DNA of 64,000 nt from assembly GCA_964057225.1 (NCBI GenBank), contig OZ059897.1, forward strand, positions 16,864,001-16,928,000, in the 5' to 3' direction. Both the position numbers and the translations under genes were made by a program. The notes below the pieces were generated by a model. That model did not search any database, was not told where the DNA came from, and worked only from the letters and a program-made list of their open reading frames with translations. Within the stretch, counting starts at the first letter, position 1. The number at the start of each line of letters is the position of its first letter. This stretch comes from Auanema rhodensis (Eukaryota > Nematoda > Chromadorea > Rhabditida > Rhabditidae). Shown one piece after another: positions 46,487-59,346 of this stretch.

Positions 46487-48285
46487 GAATATGGGCCATT
46501 CTAAATATAAATATTTTAAAAATTTTAGTTTATCTTCCAAGTTTGTATATATATACATATGTTAGTGATAGTTAACAAAATAATGTTTTTTTCCAATTTC
46601 AATATAGTGAGGTGTGGACTACTAGACCAATACAAGAAGCCTGTTGAATAGGAGGTTCAGAGGGAAAATGTGTAGATGAAGCTTGTTTTGAAATATAAAA
46701 TATATAGAATATATAAACAGAATATTTATAAATATGATTTAAAATATATTAGATTTGTTAAGAAGAAATAAAATTTTTTTTGGATAAAAGAATATTTATC
46801 TATATATCTATATATCTATATATCTATTTTATATTTATTATATTATAATCAATTCTTTAATTTTCTTTTATGTTATTCATCAATTTATAAAATATTTTTC
46901 TTTCAAAATACCAAATTTTGAAACTGAAACTTCAAATATATAGTATATTTTTCTTTATATAATCTTTTATTTTTACAATTATAGAATAAACTCGTAAAGC
47001 TTTAAAGCTAAAGTTGTTGGAAACAATCTGTACTACTCGATAGATTCTAATTTCTCCAATTGATGTATTCAATTGATGTATGAATGTGTTCAATTTGGAC
47101 AAAAAAAAAGATTTTTTGCTCATTTTCATTGAAATTCAAAATTTTTTTGAAAATTTTTAGATTTAAACATATAACTAAGAATAATTATATAAATATTATT
47201 TTTATTTTTTTTTAAATTTTTGAACAAAAAAATGAATGAAAAGAGCACAAATGGGTCTCTTTTTCGATTTTTTTTGTCAACGAGAACATGAGATAGATGT
47301 TGTAGATGATCAAGAAGACGACGAAGTAGAGGACGATTGCTTCAGGGCATTAGTAGTCAACAAGTTGTCAATTTCTATGTTATATCTATCTCTCTAAACT
47401 CTCTTTTTCTTTCTTTATATTTTCTTTAAGCTTTTACTCATCTTTTTGTATTTGTCTTCATATGTTTCTAACTCACTCATGCATTCATTTCTTCCTTATC
47501 CATCTTTTAGAAGTATAATCTTCATCATCAGTAGTTCTTACCCCCTGTTCATCAACTTCATTCTTTCTAAACTTATGTACTTCTTAATCTCTCAACATAT
47601 ATTTTCTTCTTCAACTAACATTCATTCATTCATTCATTCTTCTATGTTCAATTGATTGTCATGATTCTCTGTAACTAACATTTCAGAGATATTTGTAGCA
47701 TTTTACATTCAATTAGTTGACCGAGAGTTTGCTTATCCAATAAAAATTTGCAACCAAACGCCGGGCTGTTCGACCGTTTGGCTCGATAGGCATTCTCTCT
47801 TCAGAAGAAGTCACAATACGTAAACAACATGTGCTGTTCCTCCATTTCCTGTTTTTTCCATCTCTATTCTCTTCTATTTCCCTTGAAATATCTAAGTTGT
47901 GATTATGGTCTTATGACATTCACACCAAAATTAGTAAACAATAGTAAATCTGTTTCTTACTGATAGAAATTCCATAAAAATTCTATTATAAACTATATTT
48001 TAATCGAATTTCTTTTTATTTTAAAAAGATAATTTTGGATAATAATCATATAGTTAAACTATAAAAATATAATTTATGTCATATTACTAACAATAAAAAA
48101 TATTTATAATATATAGAATAATAACTATATATTTCTTATATAATTTTATAATATTATATAACCTGATTATTTATTAGATTTAGTTATTTTATATAAATTT
48201 ACTACTAAAAGCTTTTAAAAAATGAAAAAATAGTATATTAAGATCTAAAGTACAATAAGATTTAGAGTAAGATTCCGATTTTTAT

Positions 48286-48318
48286 TAAAGTTCGTCGTCC
48301 TCAACTTGACGAACTTTA
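48286..48318. repeat. inverted repeat with 11-bp arms
   Basis: TAAAGTTCGTC (48286-48296) and GACGAACTTTA (48308-48318) are exact reverse complements separated by 11 bases. It stands out in a long non-coding AT-rich region and could be a protein-binding dyad or an RNA hairpin. Confidence 0.8.
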
Positions 48319-51300
48319 TGCAGTTAACATTCCCATTTATAGATATTTATAGTAAAAGTGTTTTCTAGATTATAAGATTTATAAATAAGATTTTGATTTC
48401 TTATTCAAACGACATTTTTATTTATTTAACTAATTTCCTGTATATTATAAAATCAAAGATGAATATAAAAAAAAAAGATTTTTAGATAACTTAAACTGAA
48501 AATAATTTATTCTTTAAATTATAAATTCTTTTATTATTCTTTATTTCTTACTTAAATGACCTATTGACCAAGAATATCAACTATATCATAATAATAGGCT
48601 TTAAAGATTCATCTTCTCCTTTTAATTTTCTGACAGCTGACAGTCTGGCTTAGAGAGAGATCTCATACTTACTGAAGAGGATTAGAGATGGAAACAGTAG
48701 AATAAGGATAAACTTAGACAGAGATCCTAATAATATTATGAGAACTGAAGAGAGTAAGAGATAAAAAGTCAGCGGATCTTATCTTCAGGAGAAGGAGCTT
48801 CATGGCACATAGATGATACGAGATCACGAGGAGGAGGGTCCTCTGCTGCTCTCCCAGTTGTCCATAAGATCCATCTGCTCTTCGTTTGTCCAATGAAAAA
48901 GTCTAAAGATTATCCAATTCGGTTGGTTTCTGAATTCCGGACGTTCTTTACCAACTATCCACATTCAATGTGATCCTCGTCTATTTTTCTTTTTTGACAT
49001 TTTTCGTCAATTCTAAAACTTCCTTATCACTTTTTATTTCTATTTTTGATTCAATTCGTATGCATTTTATATAAAATATTGTCTATTTTTATATAAAGAA
49101 ACTAGCATAACACATATTTGTTTATTTTTAAAAATTATAATTTAAAACGAAAACATCGTCCAATATCTTCATTTATAACTATTTTTGTTGAAATAATACA
49201 TGTTATTTTAAAAATCTAAACTTAGAAAATATATATGTATTTCCTTTTACACGCATAAAACGTGAGCATTTTAAAGCTTTATGTCCTTAATGCTTGAACT
49301 TTTTTCTAACTCATGATCATGTGCAGAACGATTGTTTCACTCTGCTTCTCTTGCTCCCTCCCTGTCTCTCTCTTTTTCCGATGTTACTTCTTTTCTTAAG
49401 TTGCATACAGAATCCTTAGAACTTTTTTCAAGCTTGTATGAACTAATCAAAAATCATTGGAAAACTATGAAAGAGTACATATATACTCAATATTGAAGCC
49501 AAGTTTGTCAATCTTATCATATAACTTACTATATATAATTTATAATATTTTATATAATAAGTTACAACGAAAAAATATAAAATAAACTAAAAAAAACTCT
49601 TTTTATCCATATATTCTTACCTCTTTTGTGACTTATATACAAATTATTCTGTTTATTTAGTTCTCAAATACTGAAATGCGTTAAGCAGTGCTTGCAAAAG
49701 ATGAAAAAAAATTAGAAAAGGGAAATGATAGAATGAGCATAGGAAAGAATCAGATCTACCGAGCACCCTTGGGCCTATATACCAAACCCTCCTCCTCATT
49801 CTTCTCGTCCTTCTCCCCGTTTCCTCTCTTCCTTTCCTCTGTTGCTCCTCCCAGTTGAAAACCTCTTCCCCTTTCTTCTCTTTCTCGTCCTCCCCTGCGA
49901 TATCCTCTAAAGGCATCCTAAATAAACTGCTTGTTTTGGTTATTGAGAAACTGATATGCTTCAAAATTTTCCTCTTACACATAAAAAAATTTTTTTTAAC
50001 CGCTAACCCTGTTAGATATATATATATTCTAGAATATACATATAGTATATATAAATAAGTTTTTTTTCTTATTATTCATGTTTATCCTATCATTTCTTCT
50101 TCATTTTCAACTCATATTCAACAATCGTACAAGCATTTATAAAACTTTTTTTTTGAAAAAAATAAAAAAAGTGGAAGCTATTATACGATAAGATATTTAT
50201 CTCGTTGATAATGTTAACTATATGATATATCTATCTACCTTTGTTTTTCATTGTTTTTCATGAATCCATTCAGCTTTTTTCTAACCAAAAACTAATTTGT
50301 TTCAGCTTTTCCACCAATTATAAACTTGTAAAGTACAACAAGCTATTTTCATTGTGTTTTCCGGTATTTGTTATTCCTTCTCATCCACCCTCATTTCTTT
50401 TCTTTTTCTTTCTTCATTCATTTTTCTCTTAAAATGTCTTTTGCTTCTATCTCTGACTAGAAATTCTTATAAGAAGAGTTCCAACTGTTAGACAGAATTA
50501 AGCTAAATAGCTGTTAAGTTTTTCTTTTCTTTCAAGCTTAGCCTTATGTCAGTCAAGTTGACTTTGAACAACAATTTGAGAGATTCTCCCTCTTTCTCTC
50601 TTCTTATGCTTCTTATTGTTTTGTCATTTTCTGTATTAAATCACTCACTTACTTTTTTTTTCTTAATTTTCACATTGAAATTCTTCTATCTCTCACCTCA
50701 TCTTTAGTTCTCTGTGTCTCCTATTCTATAGATCACCACCTGGTGGTCAGTATTAAAGCTGAGACTTTAATTCACAATTTGTTTTTATTTTTCCTTTTTT
50801 TTATCTTTTTATCTCTTAAATATACCTAATGTTTCTTATTCTTATTTATTTTGTAAAGTATAAAGAGTTTGTGATTAAGAATGAAGGAAAAGACCAACCA
50901 AATTGCCTTTGAACATGACCAAATACTATTAATGATTTGAGAGAGTAGAGAGAAACAGAACGAAAAAATTAAGGCCATAGATTGAACTTTATATTGAGGA
51001 GAAATAGAATAAGCAGAAGAAATGAAAACAACATTTCGCGTGACGATTTCCAATGAAAATCGTCGGTCTGTGGTCACAATCATCTCTACCTATCTTATTC
51101 ACTTTATCGGCAATGTAGTAAGTTGAAAGCAAAAGAGATAAAGAGAGAGAGAGAAAGCGAAATAAAGTGAGCGAATCAGGAGAAGTATCGAAGAACAGCT
51201 GTTGTCATAGAATAAAGATTACGGCACGTCATCGTTCGTATTCCATATGAAACTTAGAACAAAGCAAAATATTTTTATCTTTAATGAAAGAAAATATAAT

Positions 51301-51694
51301 AATATATAAAACCATTTGAATTCATATAATGTAAAAAAATTTTTATCGTTTTTTTTAGAATTTCATTGGTTGTCTTGTAAGCTTTGGCCATTTTCCCACA
51401 AGCTATTTCTCAACAAACGTCCATCATAAGCTTCATCTCTACAATCCATTCTTCTTTTTTATTTTATTCATTATTTGTTTTTTAATAAAACAATTAAGTT
51501 AATTCAAATTTTACAATATTTATCACTTTTGAATTATAAAAATTTCAGTTAAATATACATTTTTATTTTTAATAGTGTAGATCATCAATTTTTAATTCGA
51601 TCTCATCAACGTTCGCATGGTGGTATTTTTCCTTCATTAAGCTTAACCACTCTACATTTCTCCTTCCCTAACGTCTAATCTACGTTTTAACTTT

Positions 51695-51800
<106 letters not shown>

Positions 51801-53949
51801 AGCCACAATCTAACCACAAGCCTTCTTCACAATGCATGTTTCTGTGCATTGGATGATCGCATAAGAATGCTTTTCCGGCATCTGTTTCCGAAAAAGTCGC
51901 CTGACATTTGAAATTCAGACCAGTCAGTCTTCAGATCAATCATGCTCTTGAAAAAAAAATGTTTTTCCTACTATTCCATACTATAAAATATTTTTTATTT
52001 ATATATTAGATATACCTTAATCTTCTTTCTGTCAGTTCAAAATTAAGTATTTCCTTAGAAATTAATGAATTATATGAATAACAGCTGACTTGTTCATATG
52101 TTATGCGTAAGCAACCGGTCACTAATGCAACAAAATTTAAAATAAGAATATTCTATGTTTTAGCTTCAAATAGATATTTCACGTCTTTTACGTGGGATGA
52201 ATCATAACAAAATTAGAGTTCACTTATGTTATTTGATTATATTTTATGCTTATTCTTAACTATAACATATAAATAATTTATATACAATTCATCTTCATTT
52301 TATTCATTTTCATTTTTTTTACTTTATTCTAATCAAATAATATTCAAAAGTACTATTATATATATATATATATATATATTATTTTTTTGCAAAAAAAGTA
52401 ATAAATATAGATAGATATTCTCTTTTTATTTGTTTTTTTCATCTATATTTTTGTCTCAAACTTTACTTTTGTTTCAATTTTTTGTTCATATTCACCTTTT
52501 CATTGGCAAAAAAAACTTTAAAAAGAAATTACTTAATTGCAGTTTTAACTATCTCTCTCTCTCTATCTTTCTCTCTCTCTATCTCTCTCTCTCTATCTTT
52601 TCCTAAACATATATTATTTCTTTATATTCACCTCTATCATGTCAAATTTTCAATTCTATTCATCCTTGACATCCATCTGATTTCCTTTTTTTACTTAAAA
52701 ATTCAATGATCCTTCTTCACATACGAAAATGACCAAAGTCTAATTTTATTTCAATTGATTATTCAAATATATAAATATTATCATATATATTTATAATATT
52801 TATTTATAAATAATAATATTTTTTTATTTTCTCTCGTCTTCCCTTTCCTCTCGTCTTCCCTTTACCATCTCCGTAAAAGCTTTTGAAGAATTGTAAGAAC
52901 AACATGACCAAATCAATCGAAATAATAATAGTTTCATGGTATATGTCTTTTCTATATTTTACTATTTATAAACTTTATTTTTAAACCAAAAATATAAGTC
53001 AAATTCTTTTGAGAGATTAGTTCGTGAGTATATTCATAATTCTTCTTTTCTGTGAGAAAATGAATGAAAAATTAAGTAATTTTTAATTAACAATATGCTA
53101 TGCTAAGTGATCTTTGACGTTTTTCTTCTATTATGGTAAATGATCAAAGAAAATGTACTGAAACATTAGCTTTAATCGTTAAATTATATTTTAAATAAAT
53201 ATTTTTTTGATTTAATAATATAATATATTTGAAGCATTATTATGAATGATCCCATTTAGCACTTCGTATTTTGATATTTCAGTTTCCTATTTTCTGGCAA
53301 AACATATATTTATTTAAATTCATTTTATAATAATAAATATTTTTCTAAGAATAATTAATTTATAATATATAAATAGATAAGTTATTATATATTTTTAAAA
53401 ATTCTTTTAAAAATCTTAACTATGCATATAAGTATAATACTATTATAAACTTCTACACATAAATAGTTCAATAAATATTTTATAATTTAACCATATATAT
53501 ATACATATGTATATAGTATAAATGAAAACATTATGATGTTGTACTTATGTTACTAAAGATCTAACTTCTTCCACTTTATTCCAATTTGTTATTTTCTTTT
53601 TTAGCTTAAACAACATCCTTTAAACTTTGATATAAACTTTTATTTTTCAAATAAATTAATCTTTCATATCATCTTAATTTTAAATTTATGTTATAACATT
53701 CCTTATCCTTCTTTTAGCGAACTATGAACATCGATTTATGTTTTTCTTTTTGAATATGTCTACTTCAACTTGTCTACTTGCTCATAGATGTCGTTGTCAT
53801 GTTCATCGTTCCTTCAGTATTGCTCAAGAAGATAGCCCCAATTGGAAGGCGAGCATAGAAGGACAACGAAGAAAGTTAACTAGAAGACAAAACTTTTTTT
53901 TCTCTATTATCTCTCTTATACTTTATTCCCTCTCTTTCTCTTCTCTCTC

Positions 53950-53956
<7 letters not shown>

Positions 53957-53993
<37 letters not shown>
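53957..53993. repeat. CT microsatellite
   Basis: About 18 CT units in a wider CT-rich stretch (53925-53998). Confidence 0.9.
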
Positions 53994-53997
<4 letters not shown>

Positions 53998-54200
53998 CTG
54001 TGAAGCCCTCAATCACATATTGTCCTTCATTGTTTTTCCCATACTACTCTCAACACAGTTCATATTTTTCGAACTTTTCATCTACATGTATGTATGTATG
54101 TACATATACCAAAAGGAGATTCAAGTTTATACAAATGTTTTGCTATTTCTTCCAAACAATTCTCAAAACTAAATATCTGTAAAGCCTATTTATGTGATTT

Positions 54201-54618
54201 TCATTTTATTTTATAAATCTTAAACAATTATATATATTTCTTCTATTCACTGTACTTATTTCTATTTTTATAATTTTTTTTTCATTTTATTTTATAAATC
54301 TTAAACAATTATATATATTTCTTCTATTCACTGTACTTATTTCTATTTTTATAATTTTTTTTTCATTTTATTTTATAAATCTTAAACAATTATATATATT
54401 TCTTCTATTCACTGTACTTATTTCTATTTTTATAATTTTTTTTTCATTTTATTTTATAAATCTTAAACAATTATATATATTTCTTCTATTCACTGTACTT
54501 ATTTCTATTTTTATAATTTTTTTTTCATTTTATTTTATAAATCTTAAACAATTATATATATTTCTTCTATTCACTGTACTTATTTCTATTTTTATAATTT
54601 TTTTTTCATTTTATTTAA
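54201..54618. repeat. 81-bp tandem repeat (minisatellite), about 5 copies
   Basis: The word TAAACAATTATATATATTTC recurs at 54221, 54302, 54383, 54464 and 54545, exactly 81 bp apart, and the units look virtually identical over their length. The array ends about 50 bp before the ATG of the next gene, so it makes up its proximal promoter or 5' flank. Near-identity implies recent expansion or homogenisation. Confidence 0.95.
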
Positions 54619-54669
54619 ATTTTTTAAGTTTTTTAAGAATTTATTATATATTTTTTCATTTTAGTTATA

Positions 54670-56039
54670 ATGTCTGTATGCGGGTCGTGGCTGTTAGCAG
54701 AATGTCAAGAGCTCAGTTGCTGTGAATCTTATCGGTTTCGACTTTACATCCTACTTTTTAGGTTTAAATTCTTTTTTTTTTATTTTAAATTATTTATATA
54801 ATATTATAATATATTTTATAAAATTAAATGATTTATTATCTTTTATAAACATTATTAAGCATTTTTGAAATAAATACAACAAAATTAATTATTTGTACTG
54901 ATCCAATTCAAATTTTTAATTTTAAATGTTTTCAATTTTTATCATATTAACTAAAAATAAAAATAAATTATTTCTAGTGTGCTTTGTGTGCTCAGTGCCT
55001 TAGCCGTTGGTGCAATCTGGCTGCTGTTTGAATTCCGACCAAAATATCGGTAATTTTATTTTTTTACTTAATTTTAAACTATTTTATAATAAATTATAAA
55101 TAAAATACTTAACTCCTTTTCCGAATATCTTAGTTCCAGAAACCGACTGAGACGAACAGATTCAGAACAAGCACGTATTGAATCTAAGTCCTTTGAAGAA
55201 ACCAAATATCTTCGACGATTTTCTGAGCTCAAGTAAGTATTTCATAAAATATAAATTCTTATATTGAATAATTTATTTTCTATTCATAAGTCTAATCTAT
55301 TTCTAAATTTTATTTTGCTTTTTTCATCATTTGTCTTATAAAATTAAATATTAAAAATATATTTTTTTATATTTAAGTAAATACATATCTATATTTTTCT
55401 TTTCTTTTTTTAATTTTTTTGAAAAGTTTTTTGATAAAAAACAAATTTAAAAATTATTTTAAAATGATTGTTTAGTTCTAAAGATGTCGATCACGTAAAT
55501 GCATGATTTTCATTTTAAGAACCAAGTGAGTTTCTTGCTTGGGTGGCCTGTATATGACGTGTCTTGTGGTTTAGCTTGTATGTAACTAACTTTTGATATT
55601 TTGGCTGAAATTAAACAACAACAGAATCTTTTTTTCTTTTTTTTTTTTGAATAAAAAATTCTTTTAGATAATTGTATAATCGCCAATGAAGTTTCACAAT
55701 TATCTTGAAAGCTTCCGATTTATTATCTCACTTATTTAAAATAATATATTATATATATATATATATAATTATATATATATAGTTAAATTTTATAAAAAAC
55801 TTGAAACTATTTTGATTTTTGATTTTGTTTCCGTATAATTGATGTTGTTTCGACTTTTCTCCCATTATTCATGCCATCATCTTACCTTACATTCAATATT
55901 TAAAGAAAAATTAGCTTCAACTAGATTTTAGTTAATTTTTTATTTAAAATATAATAATTATTTATATTTAAATATTCTTTATATTAATTTATATTTTAGT
56001 CCACTTGCTGCACGAAGACATTCATTTGAGAATTGCTAA
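54670..56039 (+). CDS. small single-pass membrane protein, 100 aa, unrecognised
   Basis: Exons 54670-54761, 54978-55049, 55134-55232 and 56000-56039 give 100 aa. The N-terminus is Cys-rich (MSVCGSW, ELSCCES). A hydrophobic span of about 25 residues (YILLFSVLCVLSALAVGAIW) is followed by a strongly basic segment (FRPKYRSRNRLRRT), predicting the tail on the cytosolic side. The rest is polar with RRHSFENC at the C-terminus, a possible basophilic kinase site. No family is recognised. A CATTTTAG acceptor 5 bases before the ATG suggests trans-splicing. The last intron is 767 bp and has an island of balanced composition. Confidence 0.75.
55233..55999 (+). other. long last intron with a balanced-composition island
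   Basis: Mostly AT-rich, but 55480-55625 has normal composition with a possible stem (AACCAAG paired with CTTGGGT, one mismatch) and ends in AAACAACAACAG. It could host a small RNA or a skipped exon; I could not find C/D or clear H/ACA boxes. Confidence 0.3.
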
Positions 56040-56671
56040 AACAAAGAGAAAGATCCAACTGAATATTATCTACATATGCTTTACTACTCTTCCGTGGTTA
56101 TAATTCAATTTAAAACTTTTTTTTTTGTTTATTTTATAATTTTTATATAATTCATTATGTATTATTTGTAAATACATATAAACATTTATAATAATAATAA
56201 TAACAAAAAAAAAACAAAATAAATATGAATTTTTCTTTTATTAAAACTTTATATTTTTAGTTTCTTTTTTTTTTTAAAAAATTATTTTATTTTGATTTGT
56301 TTATAAATAAATATTTAATATATATATAAAATGTTTTTATATAACAATGACGTATACATATACCACATTTTCTAAAAATAAAAAAAATGGTCGAAAACCT
56401 ATTGATCGATCATGTTTAAGATCAAGATTAGAATATATGAACGAGGACAGGACCAGGTAGATTTGCTACCGACTGAGTGACCTATTCTACCATTTTAAAT
56501 CTTTTTGAACGTTGAAATTTTGTTTTTTATGTAAAATAATATGAAAATATCATCTTATTATATATTATTTATACGTAAGTTTATATAAATATATATATAT
56601 ATAAATAATATAAATATATTATAGTTATTATATGTAAATGTTATATTTCTTTTAAAACTTCATCTCCAGCT
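56040..56671. other. intergenic region
   Basis: Contains AATAAA near 56218 for the upstream gene. A short island at 56400-56500 has several small inverted repeats (for example GGTAG/CTACC) and is followed by a T run. No gene is seen. Confidence 0.4.
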
Positions 56672-57960
56672 ATGATTATTAAATCAAATTTGGTAATATT
56701 TTCTTTTTTTTTTCTTTTTTTTTACTTTTTATTTAAAGAAACCTTCAATATTAATAGCTCCTAATGATAATCATTATGTTGTATTAGGATCTAATTCTAA
56801 TCCTGAATACTTATTTCCATTATATTTAACTGTTAAACGTTGGAAATCATTGGGTATTAGAAGTATTATATGTTTTGGTGTTTCAAAAGCACAAATTCTT
56901 TATGATCCTGTTTCAAAATTTATTTTTGAAAGACTTTCAACACAGGAAGTATCGATCATTCTGTTTATTCTTAATTATCTTCAAACTTTAGGCACAATTT
57001 CTCTTTTATAATTCAAAATTAGCACCAACTCATACACTTTCACAGGTATTATTCAAACTTTTCTTCTTTCAATTTTTGCTTTTTCAGACTTGTCGTCTAT
57101 ATGTTTCGGGCTCAGATCAACTTAATATTGATGATAATTCTGTTTTAATCACATCAGATAGTGATTTATGGCCAATTGATTTAGCTAATCATCTTCCTTC
57201 TAATAATCAAAAAATTTTTGCTTATCATTCATATTGTTGTGGATTTACTCATAAACCCTATAGTCAGCATTGGTTTCGACATTATCAGATTTCAACAATT
57301 GCTACAACAGCTAAAATCTGGAGAAAACTTATTGGTATAAGCATCATCTTTCTTTTAAATTTTTCATTCAAATCAATGCTTTACAACTTTTTTTTTCTTT
57401 TAAAAATTTCAGGAATTGAACGAGGGGACATACAAACAGGGGATGATATTTCATTACGATTATATGATGAATTTGGAGAAAAATATATTAAATATGGAAG
57501 ACCAAAACCAAATTATAGTCGTAGTTGGTTTGCTGATCAAATTATTTTATCTGAAAAGTTAGATTTATATAAAAATCAAAAGTAAGTAAAATATTATAAA
57601 AATTATATAAATTTGAATTATTTCAGTCCATCCATATTTGAAGAATTAACAATTGTTCCAATAAATGAACGTATAATAAGAACTCATTGGCCAGAAAATA
57701 CTCATAGTAAGTTATTTAAATTTTATTTTTTTTTAAAATTAAAAGAAATATTTTTAGATTTAACAATTTCAAATTATAAAGAAGTTCATTTACTTAATTC
57801 ATTATATGTTATACCAAATTGGATACGAACATTACCAATTATGAGTAAATTATTTAATGAAACAGATATGAAGGATATAACAGATTATTATTGTCAATTT
57901 ATGAAATTATATAATAATTTAGAAAAACTTCCATATTATTTATGTAATTTTCCATTATAA
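56672..57960 (+). CDS. putative glycosyltransferase-like protein with a DxD motif
   Basis: Seven exons (56672-56692, 56739-56948, 56992-57045, 57088-57334, 57413-57581, 57627-57706, 57758-57960) give 327 aa. After an N-terminal ILIAPNDNHYVVLGSNS, a segment on how residues 'LTVKRWKSLGIRSIICFG' vary resembles the donor-binding fold of nucleotide-sugar transferases. LITSDSDLWPID has a DxD (Asp119, Asp121), the usual metal/sugar-nucleotide site. Then come AYHSYCCGFTHKPYSQHWF, AKIWRKLIG, and the downstream RSWFADQIIL, which recalls the 'W-x-D-Q' acceptor-side motif of such enzymes. No signal anchor is visible at the N-terminus, so a missing 5' exon is possible. The family assignment rests on motif memory. 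CTCCAG two bases before the ATG is a plausible trans-splice acceptor. Confidence 0.62.
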
Positions 57961-58415
57961 CAAAATTATTTTTGTTTTTTCCTGCTGAAGTTTTTAATTT
58001 TTTTAATAAAATATGTAAAAAATTGAAGTAACTAATTTAAATATAACAACAACTTAAATATTTTAAGTAATATTGTTAATTTAATTTTCAAATTATAAAA
58101 AATATAAATAAATATTAGAAAACAATGTTTTTTTTTATTCAATTAACCTATCATTAATCAAAAAAGAAAGAAACCGGTCTGTTGGGGGTCTGACTTGTTC
58201 CCAAATAACATTCCGTATTCGAAAAAATTTTTCTATAAATTTCTGATTCTTTAATGTTATCAACATATCTTCAAACTATTGTACATATATAATAGTTATT
58301 CTTATATTATAATTATATATATTTCTTATTTATAATAATTTAGGTAATAAATAAATAATTGAAAGTTTAAAGATAACATCAGAAGAATTCTTTATTCAGC
58401 AAAAAAAAAAGAAAG
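57961..58415. other. intergenic region
   Basis: AATAAA at about 57999 ends the upstream gene. A short balanced stretch at 58170-58215 is seen. TTTATTCAG at 58391-58399 is a likely trans-splice acceptor for the next gene. Confidence 0.4.
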
Positions 58416-59222
58416 ATGAGTTGTGCAGATCTTCCATATGATGTGAAAGGTATTTGATTTATAATTCTTTTTTTTTCATTAATATTTTATTATATTATTA
58501 TAATATTTTCAGCTTTATTCCCAAAAGAAAATTTGGATTTTGCTCATACTGTTACAAAAGATGAATCACAAGTTCTTAAAGAAGTAACTAATATTTCATA
58601 ACAGAAAGAATAATATAACTAATGTTTTAGGTTTTTTCTGCTCATGGTTGCTTTGAACAGGTTGGAGAGATGATTGAAGCAGTGTCAGCAAAAAATAGCG
58701 AACTTGGAGAACGTATGAGATCTGTTCTACAATCAAATTGTGATCGTCTAAATGGACTCAGTCCAGAAGCTATTGAATACAGTAAAAAGGTTTTATATAT
58801 GTTTAATATTTCAAAAGTTTATATTTAAATTATTTAGATTATACATTTTGTTACACATATTATGTGTCAATTGACATTAGGTCATACTACGTGTTTCACA
58901 ATGGCTTCTGAACTTCATAATGACTTCAAGGTTTCTTCTTTTCTGTTACCGTTTTCATATAATAATTTCGAAAAAAAAAAGAATTTTTTCGAAATAAAAT
59001 TGGCATTCACGTGAAATACACGTCATTGTTAATTTGATAAAAGTACAGAACGGTTGTTGTTAATTTTTAAATCAGGTGAACGGATTCTTATTTTTAACTA
59101 TTAAATATATAAGAAACTTGACTAAAAATGTAATTTTTTAAAGAAAATATATTGTTTTTCAGGAGCTCTCACTTGCTGATCAAGCTGCTTTGAAGAAAAA
59201 TAATCCAGATATTTCTTTTTGA
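58416..59222 (+). CDS. FAR-like (fatty acid and retinol binding) protein
   Basis: Five exons (58416-58449, 58513-58583, 58631-58789, 58838-58930, 59163-59222) give 138 aa. The layout follows nematode FAR proteins: LPYDVKALFPKENLDF matches the conserved 'LPEEYKxLIPxEVxDFY' start, DESQVLKEVFSAH matches 'EDKAxLKEVAxxHA', then a helix (KNSELGERMRSVLQSN), LNGLSPEAIEYSKKII matching 'SLKPEAKxFVDEII', and LSLADQAALKKNNPDI matching 'LSEETKEELKKNFPKI'. FAR proteins are small helical lipid carriers, mostly secreted. This one has no signal peptide (it starts MSCADLPYD), so it may be intracellular or leaderless, and it is shorter than usual (about 170-190 aa). Four cysteines beyond the typical pattern are present. 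It is convergent with the galectin gene. Confidence 0.72.
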
Positions 59223-59272
59223 TGTTACAAAAATAAAAATTTTTTTTATAAAAGATAAAATAGAATTGGTTT

Positions 59273-59288
59273 TTTATTGTTTAATAAA
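59273..59288. terminator. shared bidirectional poly(A) region
   Basis: TTTATT (59273-59278, AATAAA on -) and AATAAA (59283-59288 on +) lie 4 bases apart between two stop codons only 124 bp apart, so both transcripts can be cleaved here with overlapping 3' ends. Confidence 0.55.
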
Positions 59289-59346
59289 ACTAATATACAC
59301 ATGTAAATATGTTCTGATTATATAGTTTATTGTAACAGAAAGTTTT

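Noticed and set aside
49653-49982. 109-codon charged frame on -
   Set aside because: Glu/Arg/Lys repeats come from the pyrimidine-rich + strand (GGA/GAA words); no start or splice context.
53738-54172. 144-codon frame on +
   Set aside because: The second half is the CT repeat and AT-rich DNA; the first 50 codons have no homology I recognise and no splice support.
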